A stretch of DNA of 64,000 nt from DASVNK01 sp036383895. Lineage in GTDB: Bacteria; Verrucomicrobiota; Verrucomicrobiia; Limisphaerales; SXQI01. The position numbers and the translations under genes are program-made. Below the pieces are notes generated by a model. That model had not been told where the DNA came from. It was given only the letters and a program-made list of their open reading frames with translations, and ran no database searches. Below are positions 1 through 8,980 of the stretch, piece after piece. How positions within the stretch are numbered: position 1 is the stretch's first letter; each line of letters starts with the position of its first letter. Location of the stretch: contig DASVNK010000025.1 in the NCBI GenBank assembly GCA_036383895.1, forward strand, positions 62,001 through 126,000. The letters run 5' to 3'.

Positions 1-2
1 TG

Positions 3-2876
3 GGTGGTGAGTTCACTCCGAAAATCCAGTTATATGGGCCCGACGGTGCTTTGGTCGAAGAGGCAGTGTCCGGCACGACTGTCACCCGCGATGTGAGCCT
101 GGAAACACGCGCGCCGATTACCGGTACCTACGTGGCAATTGCCAGCAGCACCGTCGCCAGTGGCGTTGGAGCATATACCCTGAATCTCGCACAATCGCCC
201 TCGCCGTTCGAAGTAAGCGAGGGAGATCAAGGCGGCGAAATCATCAGTGGCTTTCTCACGGAAGGTGAACTCCACACGGGCGATATGGATCTCTGGACCT
301 TCGAAGCCACCGGGGGCGAATCCTTCATGGTCCGTATTGGCGCTCAGTTCGCTCCATGGCTCCGCGTCTACGGCCCAAATGGCGAGCTGGCCGGAACAGC
401 CGTTGCTGGCTCCACGGTGACGCGCGACGTGGTTCTGAACGCCACCGCCACGAACGCGGGGCCTTACAGGATTGTCGTCGCGGCGGCAGTTCCCAGCGGC
501 CTTGGAACATACGAACTCCATCTCGTCCGCGGGAGTGGCGGAGTTGAAATCGCAGCGGACGATCAGGGCGGTGTCCTGCTCAACGGCGCCACCAACCTTG
601 GCACGGTCAACCTCGGCGATGTCGACGCATGGACTTTCACCGCCACCGTTGGTGATAGCAACGTCTTCCGCGTTACCGCTACTAATTTCGCGCCCTGGAT
701 CCGGCTCTATGGCCCCGCCGGAACTCTGGTCGGGGAATTCGCCCCTCCGAGCACCGTCACGCGTAGCGCCACATTGATCTATGAGCTCACCGCCAATCCT
801 GGTGAATACACCGTCGTACTCAGTTCGGGAGTCCCGGGACAAAACGGCACCTACGCCTTCAAGCAATCCCGCTGGGCGCCGGATCTCCACGTCCCGCTCA
901 ACGCCGCTGTCCATGAAGGCGAGCCCGTCTTCTACAATATCCACGCGCAGGATCCCGATGAACCCACCAAACCGCTGCAGTTCCAGCTCCTCTCCGCTCC
1001 GCCTCAGGCGATTTTCGCTCTGGACGGCGCTACCAACGCCACTATTGGCTGGGGCACCTCTGAAATCGATGGCCCAGTCACCAATATCGTCGTCGTCAAA
1101 GTCACCGACGTCGTGAACAACCGCTCCTTCTCGCGCACCAATTCCTTCGCCGTCATCGTTCACGAAATGAACGTCGCGCCAGAACTCTCCCTTCCTGCAA
1201 ACCAAACCGTTAACGAACTCGCTCCACTCAATGTTACCGCCACTGCGACGGATATCGATTTCCCTCCCAATCCGTTAACCTTCTCCCTCATCACTCCACC
1301 GGCCGGCATGACTATCAACCCGCTCAGCGGTGCAATTAATTGGACGCCCTCCGAAGCTCAAGGCCCGTCCACCAATCTCATCACGATCGTCGTCACCGAT
1401 AACAGTCCTTACGCGTTCAACGAAAAAAATCTGAGCCACACCAATGTTTTCACCGTCGTTGTCCGTGAAGTGAACTCCGCTCCACGAGTCGTCGCGGATT
1501 TTCAATCCTTCATCCTTGAGCTCAACCCGCTCAACGCCAGCGTGTCCGCCAGCGACGACGATCTGCCACCCAACCAACTTACGTTCTCTCTTGTCGAACC
1601 GCCCGCTGGCATGATCATAAATCCTTCATCCGGCGCCATCACCTGGACTCCCACCGAAGCGCAAGGCCCGTTCACCGGCCCCATCCGCGTGCGCGTCACC
1701 GATCACAGCCCTCTCGCCATCAATGAAACTCAACTTGCCGCCACCAATAGCTTCGTTGTCACAGTCTGGGAAATGAACACCGCTCCTGTACTCACTCTGC
1801 CTCCGTCGCTAATCGTTCAAGAACTCGAAGCCGCTGAAGATGAAGTCGTCCTGCGGGCGACTGCTTTCGATTCGGATCTGCCCGCGAACTCGTTCACCTT
1901 CTCTCTCCCCAACCCACCCACCGGCATGACCATCGATCCCACCACCGGTGCGATGTCCTGGACTCCTTCCGAGTCCCAGGGCGGCACCACCAATGTGATC
2001 ACCGTTATCCTCACCGACCACAACGCTCAAGCCGCGACCAACTCCTTCTTGAGCACCACAAATTCCTTCACCATTATTGTCAGGGAGGTGAACAGCGCCC
2101 CAACTCTCGGCACGGTCTCGAATCGCAATCTCGATGAAGCCACCGACTTGAATCTCCCCAATCCCGCCACCGATTCAGACCTCCCCGCCAATGCTCTCAC
2201 CTACGTGCTCACCGAAGGCCCCACGAACGCCACCATCTCCGCCACTGGAACGATTTCATGGACACCCACCGAAACACAGGGCCCGGGCACCTTCGTTTTC
2301 ACCACCGTCGTCACGGACAATGGTGCTCCCGTCCGATCAGCCACAAATTCTTTCACCATCACAGTCACCGAGGTCAATTCCGCACCTACCATCACGGCGC
2401 TCACTAACCAGACCATTCGCTTCGGCGAACTCTGGACCAACCTCGTCACCGCTTCCGACTCCGACCTTCCCGCCAACACTCTCTCTTTCAGCGTCGAGCA
2501 AGGACCGACCAACCTGACGCTAAACCCTGCCAGCGGCGCTTTGAATTGGACTCCGCTCCAGGCTCAAGTCGGTTCCCACACCATCCGAATCCGAGCCTCC
2601 GATAACGGCACACCATCACGCAACGCCGAGACTACCTTCGAAATAACCGTCACTGGTGTCGAAACCCGCATGGAAATCACCCGCCTCGGCACACTCATGC
2701 AAGTCACCATCGTCGGCAACGTAGGCCTCAATTACCGACTCGAACGGAGCTCCGACCTCACCACGTGGGAGCAACAGTCCGAATTCCGCCTCAACACCTC
2801 ACCACTCCAATACATTGATCCTGATTTAATCCAGGGACGCCCCGCTCGCCTCTACCGCCTCCGCACAATACCTTAA
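3..2876 (+). CDS. Large secreted cadherin/Ig-like repeat protein (5' partial)
   Basis: The reading frame is open from the window edge, so the N-terminus lies outside; the first possible internal start (TTG at 51) falls in the middle of a repeat and is not the true start. Residues 1 to about 275 hold two and a half repeats of roughly 110 residues, each with a DxWTF strand, a W(L/I)R(L/V)YGP motif and a TVTR motif, resembling the bacterial pre-peptidase C-terminal type. From about 280 to 870 there are six cadherin/He_PIG-like repeats of about 100 residues, each starting with an AP-x-L segment and carrying a GMTI(N/D)P..GA..WTP motif. The last 70 residues form a YRLERSSDLTTW...YRL module also found in three other exported proteins here. 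Probable role: extracellular or surface binding or adhesion. No enzyme motif was seen. Confidence 0.88.
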   Translation, partial: GGEFTPKIQLYGPDGALVEEAVSGTTVTRDVSLETRAPITGTYVAIASSTVASGVGAYTLNLAQSPSPFEVSEGDQGGEIISGFLTEGELHTGDMDLWTFEATGGESFMVRIGAQFAPWLRVYGPNGELAGTAVAGSTVTRDVVLNATATNAGPYRIVVAAAVPSGLGTYELHLVRGSGGVEIAADDQGGVLLNGATNLGTVNLGDVDAWTFTATVGDSNVFRVTATNFAPWIRLYGPAGTLVGEFAPPSTVTRSATLIYELTANPGEYTVVLSSGVPGQNGTYAFKQSRWAPDLHVPLNAAVHEGEPVFYNIHAQDPDEPTKPLQFQLLSAPPQAIFALDGATNATIGWGTSEIDGPVTNIVVVKVTDVVNNRSFSRTNSFAVIVHEMNVAPELSLPANQTVNELAPLNVTATATDIDFPPNPLTFSLITPPAGMTINPLSGAINWTPSEAQGPSTNLITIVVTDNSPYAFNEKNLSHTNVFTVVVREVNSAPRVVADFQSFILELNPLNASVSASDDDLPPNQLTFSLVEPPAGMIINPSSGAITWTPTEAQGPFTGPIRVRVTDHSPLAINETQLAATNSFVVTVWEMNTAPVLTLPPSLIVQELEAAEDEVVLRATAFDSDLPANSFTFSLPNPPTGMTIDPTTGAMSWTPSESQGGTTNVITVILTDHNAQAATNSFLSTTNSFTIIVREVNSAPTLGTVSNRNLDEATDLNLPNPATDSDLPANALTYVLTEGPTNATISATGTISWTPTETQGPGTFVFTTVVTDNGAPVRSATNSFTITVTEVNSAPTITALTNQTIRFGELWTNLVTASDSDLPANTLSFSVEQGPTNLTLNPASGALNWTPLQAQVGSHTIRIRASDNGTPSRNAETTFEITVTGVETRMEITRLGTLMQVTIVGNVGLNYRLERSSDLTTWEQQSEFRLNTSPLQYIDPDLIQGRPARLYRLRTIP

Positions 2877-3143
2877 GATGAATATCTTCCCGCGATACGC
2901 CATTGCTGGATCCTACGTTGAATTCGCTCAGAGCGATGGACGGTTTTATAGATCTGCTGCGTAGCTTTTCGGCCTTAGTTTCAGGCTTGCCTCCGCAACC
3001 GCCGCCGCCACCTCGCCGAACTCCAATCCGCGTCCGGCCCATCCAACCCCGAACCCTCAGACCCCGCATGAACTCACTCATCATTGTAGGGGACGAGGTG
3101 ACGAGTCCGTTTTGCCGGCACGGTGTGATCTGCGCACGCGCAC

Positions 3144-4577
3144 TCACTTAGGCAGATATTTTCTCTCCCGCGGACCAAAATCGCTGTTGTTAATTCCATC
3201 CGCCGGCGTTGGCGGTGGTGGAGTAACACCCGCCGCTAGCATCACCTTGTGGATCGCTGCAATCGTTTCGAACGACGGCTTGAAATTCCCCGGCCGAAAT
3301 CCCTCCGCAATCAACAACGGGCTCCAGCCATGTTTATTTTTCTGGTTCCAAACCTCGATCTTCGCGCCCTTCGCCGCCAGCAACTCAACCACCTTCGGCA
3401 AATTCTTATACGCCGCCCCGTGCATCGCCGTCTCCCCCTGGTTATCCACCGCGTTCACATCCGCCCCAATCTTGATCAACCACTCCGCAGCTTCCAGCAC
3501 CTCCTCTTCCGTCCCCGCCACTTCTCCCGCTGCCAGCGTTCCCAGCCCAGCCGCTGCAATCAACGGAGTCACCCCATCTTTCGTCCGGATATTCGGGTCC
3601 GCCCCCAACTCGTACAAAACTTTCAGCAGCGGCAAGTCCGCCGTCTTCGCCGCCATCAAAAACGGCGTCGCCCCCGTCTGGTTCAACACTCCCAAACCGC
3701 CCGGCGCTTTCGGAATCCGCGCGTTTATATCCGCTCCGCGCGCGATCAGTTCTCGAACGAACTGCAGCGAATCAATTCTTCCGGAACCAGCCGGCGGCGG
3801 CTGCCCGTTTTCGCCTTCGCCCGAATCCGGCTTGCGTACCCAACTCATCGCATGCAGCGCGGCATACCCGGCCTTCTGGTCATTCGGATCCGCACCCGCC
3901 TTCACCAAATCAAGTGCCAATTCAAAGTGTCCATTCTCCACCGCCATCAACAGCGGCGTAAATCCAGCCTGCGGTCCCCTGCCCGCCCGGCGTTTATGCT
4001 CGAGCGGCTCATTCACCTCCGCGCCCGCTTTCAACAAAACCTTCACCACCTCAACCCTGCCCTCGCGTGTCGCGAACAACAGCGGAGTGAAACCACCATC
4101 CAGCCGCTTGCGAAAATCCGCGCCCTTTTCAATCAAAAACTCCACCACCGGCGCATGCCCCTCCGCCGCCGCCCAAATGATCGCGGTCTGCCCGCGATTC
4201 TCCTGCGCGTTCACCTCCGCGCCCGCCTTCACCAGCGCCTTTACCGACTCCAAATCTCCCGTGCGTGCCGCCCGCATCAAAACCGTCTCGCCGCCCCGTT
4301 GCCGCGCATTTCCATCCGCCCCCGCCGCCAGCAACATCTGCACAATTCGGGAGTTACCATTCTCACAAGCCAGCCACAAAGGAGTAACGCCATACCGATT
4401 CGTCGCGTTCGCATCCGCTCCTTCCTTCAGCAGCAACTCTACCCTGCTCACGTCATTGCTATGCACCGCCCAATGCAGCGCACGCGTCCCGTCGGGTCCG
4501 GGCGTATTAACCTCCGCGCCGGCGAACAGCACCGTCGCGCAGCCAAGAACGAAAACGCTGAGCGCAAATCGCTTCAT
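3144..4577 (-). CDS. Exported ankyrin-repeat protein
   Basis: This 477-residue protein begins with a signal peptide (Lys-Arg, then a hydrophobic stretch ending near FAGAEV). The rest is about ten ankyrin repeats with the usual TPL..A...G....V..LL..GAD.N pattern, between about residue 30 and 450. Ankyrin stacks bind other proteins; no catalytic motif is visible. Its ATG directly follows the stop of the upstream DUF1552 gene (no gap), so it is the last gene of a four-gene minus-strand unit. Ankyrin proteins next to DUF1592/DUF1552 pairs are known from Planctomycetes and Verrucomicrobia, and it probably acts with them in the periplasm; the partner is inferred. Confidence 0.9.
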   Translation of the reverse strand: MKRFALSVFVLGCATVLFAGAEVNTPGPDGTRALHWAVHSNDVSRVELLLKEGADANATNRYGVTPLWLACENGNSRIVQMLLAAGADGNARQRGGETVLMRAARTGDLESVKALVKAGAEVNAQENRGQTAIIWAAAEGHAPVVEFLIEKGADFRKRLDGGFTPLLFATREGRVEVVKVLLKAGAEVNEPLEHKRRAGRGPQAGFTPLLMAVENGHFELALDLVKAGADPNDQKAGYAALHAMSWVRKPDSGEGENGQPPPAGSGRIDSLQFVRELIARGADINARIPKAPGGLGVLNQTGATPFLMAAKTADLPLLKVLYELGADPNIRTKDGVTPLIAAAGLGTLAAGEVAGTEEEVLEAAEWLIKIGADVNAVDNQGETAMHGAAYKNLPKVVELLAAKGAKIEVWNQKNKHGWSPLLIAEGFRPGNFKPSFETIAAIHKVMLAAGVTPPPPTPADGINNSDFGPRERKYLPK

Positions 4578-5918
4578 TCAAATCGAAAGCGGAAACAGTT
4601 CATCCAGTTTACCCGTGCTGTCCGCGAACGAATCGAGCCGCACACCCACCTTGTCCAACAGGGTCAGATGCAAATTCGCCAACGGCGTCGGCTTCTCGTA
4701 CCGAATATGCCGGTTTCCCTTCATCCCACCCGCCGCGCCGCCGGCCACGATCGTCGGGAGGTTCGTATGATCGTGAATGTTCGGATTCCCAATCCCGCTG
4801 CCATACAGATAGACCGAATGATCCAGCAGCGAACCGTCCCCTTCCGGCGTCTCCTTCAGCTTCTGCAGGAACTCCGCGAAGAGCGACACATGGAACGCGT
4901 TGATCTTCGCCATCCGTGCAATTTTCTCAGGATCATTCCCATGATGCGAAAGCGGATGATGCGGATCGGACACTCCGATCTCCGGGTAAGTGCGATTGCT
5001 CGTCTCACGCGCGAGCTGAAACGTAATCACGCGCGTTACATCGCCCTGGAACGCCAGCCGCTGCAAATCAAACATCAACCGCGCGTGGTCTGCATAGGCG
5101 GCGGGAACTCCCACCGGCCGATCCAAATCAGGCAGTGGATTTTCCGCCGTGCCCGCTTCCGCGCGCTGAATCCGTCGCTCCACCTCGCGAATCGTATCCA
5201 GATAATTATCGACCTTCGCGCGATCACCCGCCCCCAGCTTCCACTTCAACCGCGCGATGTCGGAATTAAATGCATCCAACAAACTCGCCCGCTTTCGCAA
5301 TGCCGCGCGCCGTTCCGCCGAACTCCCGCCCTCACCGAAAAGCATCTCAAAAACAATCCGAGGATGCGCCTCCGACGGCAGCGGTGTCGTCGGCGACGAC
5401 CACGAAAGATTGTTCTGGTACACGCACGCATACCCGTTGTCGCACTGGCCGACCGTCTGCATCAAATCCATCGACAATTCAAGCGACGGCAGCTGCGTCT
5501 CCTTGCCAATTTGTTTCGCCGCCACCTGGTCAACGGTCGTTCCCAAATAATAATCGTTGCCTTCCGTGTGCTTGGCCTTCGCTGCGCTGAGGAACGACGA
5601 GTTCGACGTCGCATGCGAACCGGGATACGCATTCGCCAGTTCCATGTTCGTCATCACGGTGATGCGATCCTTCACCGGCGCGAGCGAATCCAAAATCGGC
5701 GAAAGCTCATCCAGCGTCCCCTCGCTCCGCGGAGTCCAGCGCGATTGGTCGCACCCCATCGGCATGAAAACAAATCCCAGCCGCCGCACCGGCTTCGCCG
5801 CCGTTTTCTCCAGCGCCGTCGCCGCCGGAATCATTGCATCCAGCAACGGCAGCGCCAAAGTTCCGCCCACCGCCTTCAAGAATGTCCGCCGTGGAAGTGC
5901 TTTCTTAGTGATGATCAT
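4578..5918 (-). CDS. DUF1552 family Tat-exported protein
   Basis: A 446-residue protein with a twin-arginine signal at the N-terminus (RRTFLKAVGG followed by a hydrophobic stretch). The body matches the DUF1552 family: an early GFVFMPMGCD segment, a central ATSNSSFLSAAK region, and later GVSDPHHPLSHHGNDPEK and YLYGSGIGN segments typical of this family and its DUF1501/sulfatase-like relatives. DUF1552 proteins have no proven biochemical role but nearly always sit beside a DUF1592 multi-domain cytochrome, as here. The gene lies 15 nt downstream of the Uma2 gene and abuts the ankyrin gene. Likely a periplasmic partner of the cytochrome. Confidence 0.92.
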   Translation of the reverse strand: MIITKKALPRRTFLKAVGGTLALPLLDAMIPAATALEKTAAKPVRRLGFVFMPMGCDQSRWTPRSEGTLDELSPILDSLAPVKDRITVMTNMELANAYPGSHATSNSSFLSAAKAKHTEGNDYYLGTTVDQVAAKQIGKETQLPSLELSMDLMQTVGQCDNGYACVYQNNLSWSSPTTPLPSEAHPRIVFEMLFGEGGSSAERRAALRKRASLLDAFNSDIARLKWKLGAGDRAKVDNYLDTIREVERRIQRAEAGTAENPLPDLDRPVGVPAAYADHARLMFDLQRLAFQGDVTRVITFQLARETSNRTYPEIGVSDPHHPLSHHGNDPEKIARMAKINAFHVSLFAEFLQKLKETPEGDGSLLDHSVYLYGSGIGNPNIHDHTNLPTIVAGGAAGGMKGNRHIRYEKPTPLANLHLTLLDKVGVRLDSFADSTGKLDELFPLSI

Positions 5919-5933
5919 GGTCTGCTCCTTGGT

Positions 5934-6509
5934 TCATTGCTTTCTCGCCACAGTTGTCCGCTCGTAAATCCGAGAGAGTGGAATTTCCAAAGCAATATCT
6001 GGCAGCTTCAGAATTCCTTCGAGCCCTTCCACAACTTCAGTGGCTGGGCCGCTGCCTGTCCACCGAGTAACAGTCGCCCGTATGGAGTCTTGCTCGAGCA
6101 GCACGTACGTTTTGATTCCTGCAATCTTCGAATAAGCCGCCATTTTCTCCCGCCGATCAATCATCTCCGTTTCGGGCGAGATCACTTCGAAAATGTGCGA
6201 CGGTCGCTCGCGAAAGTAGCGATTGTTGTCACTTGGGTCGCACCCAACAATCACGTCGGGATAGTAATATGCATCGTTCTCGGGCGCGCGCACCTTCATG
6301 TCATTCATGAACGCCTCGCAGCGCTTCCCCCGCAGATGCGCATGAAGATCTGCGAAAAGGTTTCCCGCAATGCGGTTGTGATCATCGCTCGCTCCTGCCA
6401 TCGCGAAAACCTGTCCGCTCACATATTCATGCCGAACAAGACTGGTGAGTTCTCCCTCGAGATACTCGTCAGGCGTGATCCAATCTATTTGCTTTGCTGC
6501 GGCAGTCAT
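5934..6509 (-). CDS. Uma2 family (DUF820) restriction-endonuclease-fold protein
   Basis: The 191-residue product has the Uma2/DUF820 layout: TPDEYLEGE near the start, HEYVSGQVFAMAG, then PDVIVGCDP and IFEVISPETEMIDRREKMAAY. The aspartate of PDV, the glutamate of FEVISPET and following basic residues fit the PD-(D/E)XK nuclease core. These proteins are abundant in cyanobacteria and some other phyla, and their cellular role is unknown. Its ATG starts 2 nt after the stop of the DUF1592 gene and its stop lies 15 nt before the DUF1552 start. It is therefore translated from the same transcript as two exported redox-type proteins, an unusual place for a cytoplasmic nuclease fold. Confidence 0.88.
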   Translation of the reverse strand: MTAAAKQIDWITPDEYLEGELTSLVRHEYVSGQVFAMAGASDDHNRIAGNLFADLHAHLRGKRCEAFMNDMKVRAPENDAYYYPDVIVGCDPSDNNRYFRERPSHIFEVISPETEMIDRREKMAAYSKIAGIKTYVLLEQDSIRATVTRWTGSGPATEVVEGLEGILKLPDIALEIPLSRIYERTTVARKQ

Positions 6510-6511
6510 CG

Positions 6512-8857
6512 TTACTCAGTTTTCCTCATCGTAAACGGCGTGCTGTTTACAACACCCATTATAACCGCCGAAAATTTGAAGTCATCCCCCGCCGCATCGC
6601 GCACAATCTTCCGCACCGCCGGCGCGTCGTATGTCTCGATGCCGCGCCCCAGCGCAAAAGTGAGCAGCTTCTCCGCGAGCGTTCCCACGAATAAGTCCGG
6701 CCGTTTCACCAATGCTTCTTCCAGCGCATCCACACCCACAAATTTGCTTCCGTCCGGAAAACCACCCGAAGCGTCCACGGGCAATCCGTCCTCGTATTCG
6801 CGCCAGCGCCCAAGCGCATCGAAATTCTCCAGCGCAAACCCCACCGGGTCCATAATATCATGGCAGCTCGCGCACGCCGGATTCGCGCGATGTTCCGCCA
6901 GCCGCTCGCGAAAAGAAAGCCGCGCCGAAATCGTTTTCTCTTTCAATGCCGGCGTGTCCGGCGGTGGCGGGGGCGGGGGCGAGCCAAGCAGGTTCCCAAG
7001 TATCCAATGCCCACGGATCACCGGCGACGTGCGTGTCGCGTATGAAGTCACCGAAAGCACGCTCCCATGCCGCAACAAACCACCGCGCCGCATTTCCGGC
7101 GTAACCGCAACTTTCCGAAAATGACTGCCATATACACCAGAAATCCCATAGTGCTTGGCGAGCCGCTCGTTCAAGTAGGAGTAATCCGCCTTCAACAGTT
7201 CAAGGACGCTGCGATCCTCAGCGAGAATATTCTCGAAGAACATCTCCGTCTCGCGCCGAAACGCCTCCCGCAAATTATCATCGAAATCGGGAAACAAGCG
7301 CACATCCGGCGTGAGCGAATCGAGATTCCGAAGATAAAGCCACTGGTCGGCAAAGTTGCTTGCCAGGCTGCGCGCGCGCGAATCAGCCAACATCCTGCGC
7401 ACTTGCGCCTCCAGCACCTTGGGTTTGCTCAACTCACCGCGTTCAGCCAACGCCAGCAGTTCCTCATCCGGAATGCTGCTCCACAGGAAGAAAGAAAGCC
7501 GCGATGCCAGTTGCAAATCCGGCACGCGATAAACAGTGTTCGCAGGAACTTCATACGGATCTTCCTCCACGCGGAAGAGAAACTCCGGACTCACCAGAAT
7601 CGAACTAAGCGCCGTCTCGATTCCCGCATCAAAGCTCTCACCACCCGCGCGCGATTCCTTGTAGAACGCCACTCCGCGGTCTACATCCTCTTTTGTTACC
7701 GGGCGGCGATACGCTCTTCGCATCAGGCGCGAAATGATCATCTGAGCGCAAGCTTCTTCCTCGTCAGCACCCTTCGGGAGCGCGATGAAAACCTTTCTCC
7801 TGCTTTCCGTATCGCCCGCCGCTTTCGCGTTGTACGGACCAACGATGCTCACCTGGTAAATCGCCGGGCTCAGCCGCGGATGCCGATGCATGTTGAATGC
7901 GGCCGCGTACGGCTGCCGCTTCCGTTCGAGCAACGCCGAGGAGTGTTTCAGGAATGTGACGCCCAGTTCGTGCAGGCCAGCCTTCATTGGCACGCGGACC
8001 TTCAAACCGCGGTCGACGCTCTCGTAATCCTTGTCCTTCGGCGGGGCTACCGTGAACAACTCGATCCGCTCGCCATCGACCAGCACTTCCAACTCGTACT
8101 TCCCGTTCAAGCCTTCGATCTCTTCGTTTCGATCGCGAGCGAGCCGGATTTGAACTTCGTATTCGCCGTCGTTTGGGAAGGTGTGGTGAATCAATGTTCC
8201 GCCACGCGTCCCGATTGGCAGTCCTTCGACGTGGTCTTCCTGTGTTACGTCGGCGGGAATTCGGTAGGTGTCGCCGCCGGGCTTTTTGCGCGGTGCGCCG
8301 ATCGCCAGTGCGCTGATCTTCTGTCCCGCGGTGATGTAACGGTCCAGCAACGTTGGCGACAGCGTGCCGACTGTTACGTTGTCGAATCCGTGACTGGATT
8401 CGTCTTTCGGCAGCAGCGCCGCGGCATCGATCTCCACCGCCAAGAGATCGCGGATGGCGTTTTCGTACTCGGTTCGCGTCAGGCGGCGAAACGTTTCTGT
8501 CCGCCCTGGATTCGGATTTTTCGCGGCGGCGGCATCGAGCAACTCGCTCAACTCGCGGACGGTTTGGTTGTAGGTTTTCTCGTCCGGACGGCTCTTGCCA
8601 AATGGCGGCATCTGCCGCGCGTTCATTTTGCGAACGACCTTCTCCCAAACCGCGAAGTGTTCTCCAATCCCGTTGCCGGTGAATTGCTCGAGGTTCAGGT
8701 CACCCTTTTGCACGTCGCTGTCGTGGCAATCGAAGCAGTACTTTTTCACGACCTGCAACGCAGCGGGTTCCGCAGCCGTTCCGGTGAAAACAGCAATCCA
8801 CAGCGCGAGGGCAAAAACGCAGCGTCGAATCATTGGGCGATGCTGCAAAATTGCCAT
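6512..8857 (-). CDS. DUF1592-type multi-domain cytochrome c protein
   Basis: A 781-residue exported protein. A signal peptide is followed by a planctomycete-type cytochrome c segment with a CFDCH heme motif near residue 41. Then come the DUF1587 (RRLTRTEYENAIRDLL), DUF1595 (RRAYRRPVTKEDVDRG), DUF1592 (LASRLSFFLWSSIPDEELL), DUF1588 (with a second CASCH heme motif and DPVGFALENFDALG) and DUF1585 domains in the standard order. A seven-proline run lies in the DUF1588 region. ATG at 8833 (MIRRC) gives a cleaner signal peptide than the ATG at 8857. The role of the family is not proven; a periplasmic electron-transfer or oxidative function is inferred from the hemes. First gene of the minus-strand unit. 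Confidence 0.93.
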   Translation of the reverse strand: MAILQHRPMIRRCVFALALWIAVFTGTAAEPAALQVVKKYCFDCHDSDVQKGDLNLEQFTGNGIGEHFAVWEKVVRKMNARQMPPFGKSRPDEKTYNQTVRELSELLDAAAAKNPNPGRTETFRRLTRTEYENAIRDLLAVEIDAAALLPKDESSHGFDNVTVGTLSPTLLDRYITAGQKISALAIGAPRKKPGGDTYRIPADVTQEDHVEGLPIGTRGGTLIHHTFPNDGEYEVQIRLARDRNEEIEGLNGKYELEVLVDGERIELFTVAPPKDKDYESVDRGLKVRVPMKAGLHELGVTFLKHSSALLERKRQPYAAAFNMHRHPRLSPAIYQVSIVGPYNAKAAGDTESRRKVFIALPKGADEEEACAQMIISRLMRRAYRRPVTKEDVDRGVAFYKESRAGGESFDAGIETALSSILVSPEFLFRVEEDPYEVPANTVYRVPDLQLASRLSFFLWSSIPDEELLALAERGELSKPKVLEAQVRRMLADSRARSLASNFADQWLYLRNLDSLTPDVRLFPDFDDNLREAFRRETEMFFENILAEDRSVLELLKADYSYLNERLAKHYGISGVYGSHFRKVAVTPEMRRGGLLRHGSVLSVTSYATRTSPVIRGHWILGNLLGSPPPPPPPDTPALKEKTISARLSFRERLAEHRANPACASCHDIMDPVGFALENFDALGRWREYEDGLPVDASGGFPDGSKFVGVDALEEALVKRPDLFVGTLAEKLLTFALGRGIETYDAPAVRKIVRDAAGDDFKFSAVIMGVVNSTPFTMRKTE

Positions 8858-8980
8858 ATTTCAGCACAGCTGTCATTGCCTTGTTTGTGCTATTCGTCCC
8901 AACAATTGAGCGAGGCCGGCGCCGGTTTGAACAAAATACGTGCAGCGTCGGCCTTCCTCACACATCATTATATAGATGCT

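Noticed and set aside
2903..3151. 82-codon plus-strand frame after the repeat protein
   Set aside because: Pro/Arg-rich, no ribosome site, overlaps the end of the ankyrin gene on the other strand.
3112..4770. 552-codon plus-strand frame rich in Ser, Ala and Pro
   Set aside because: It is the antisense image of the ankyrin repeats; its regular pattern comes from the repeats on the other strand.
3249..7124. 1291-codon open frame on the plus strand
   Set aside because: It runs antisense to the ankyrin, DUF1552, Uma2 and DUF1592 genes; Arg/Pro/His-rich composition with no family pattern marks it as a GC-driven shadow.
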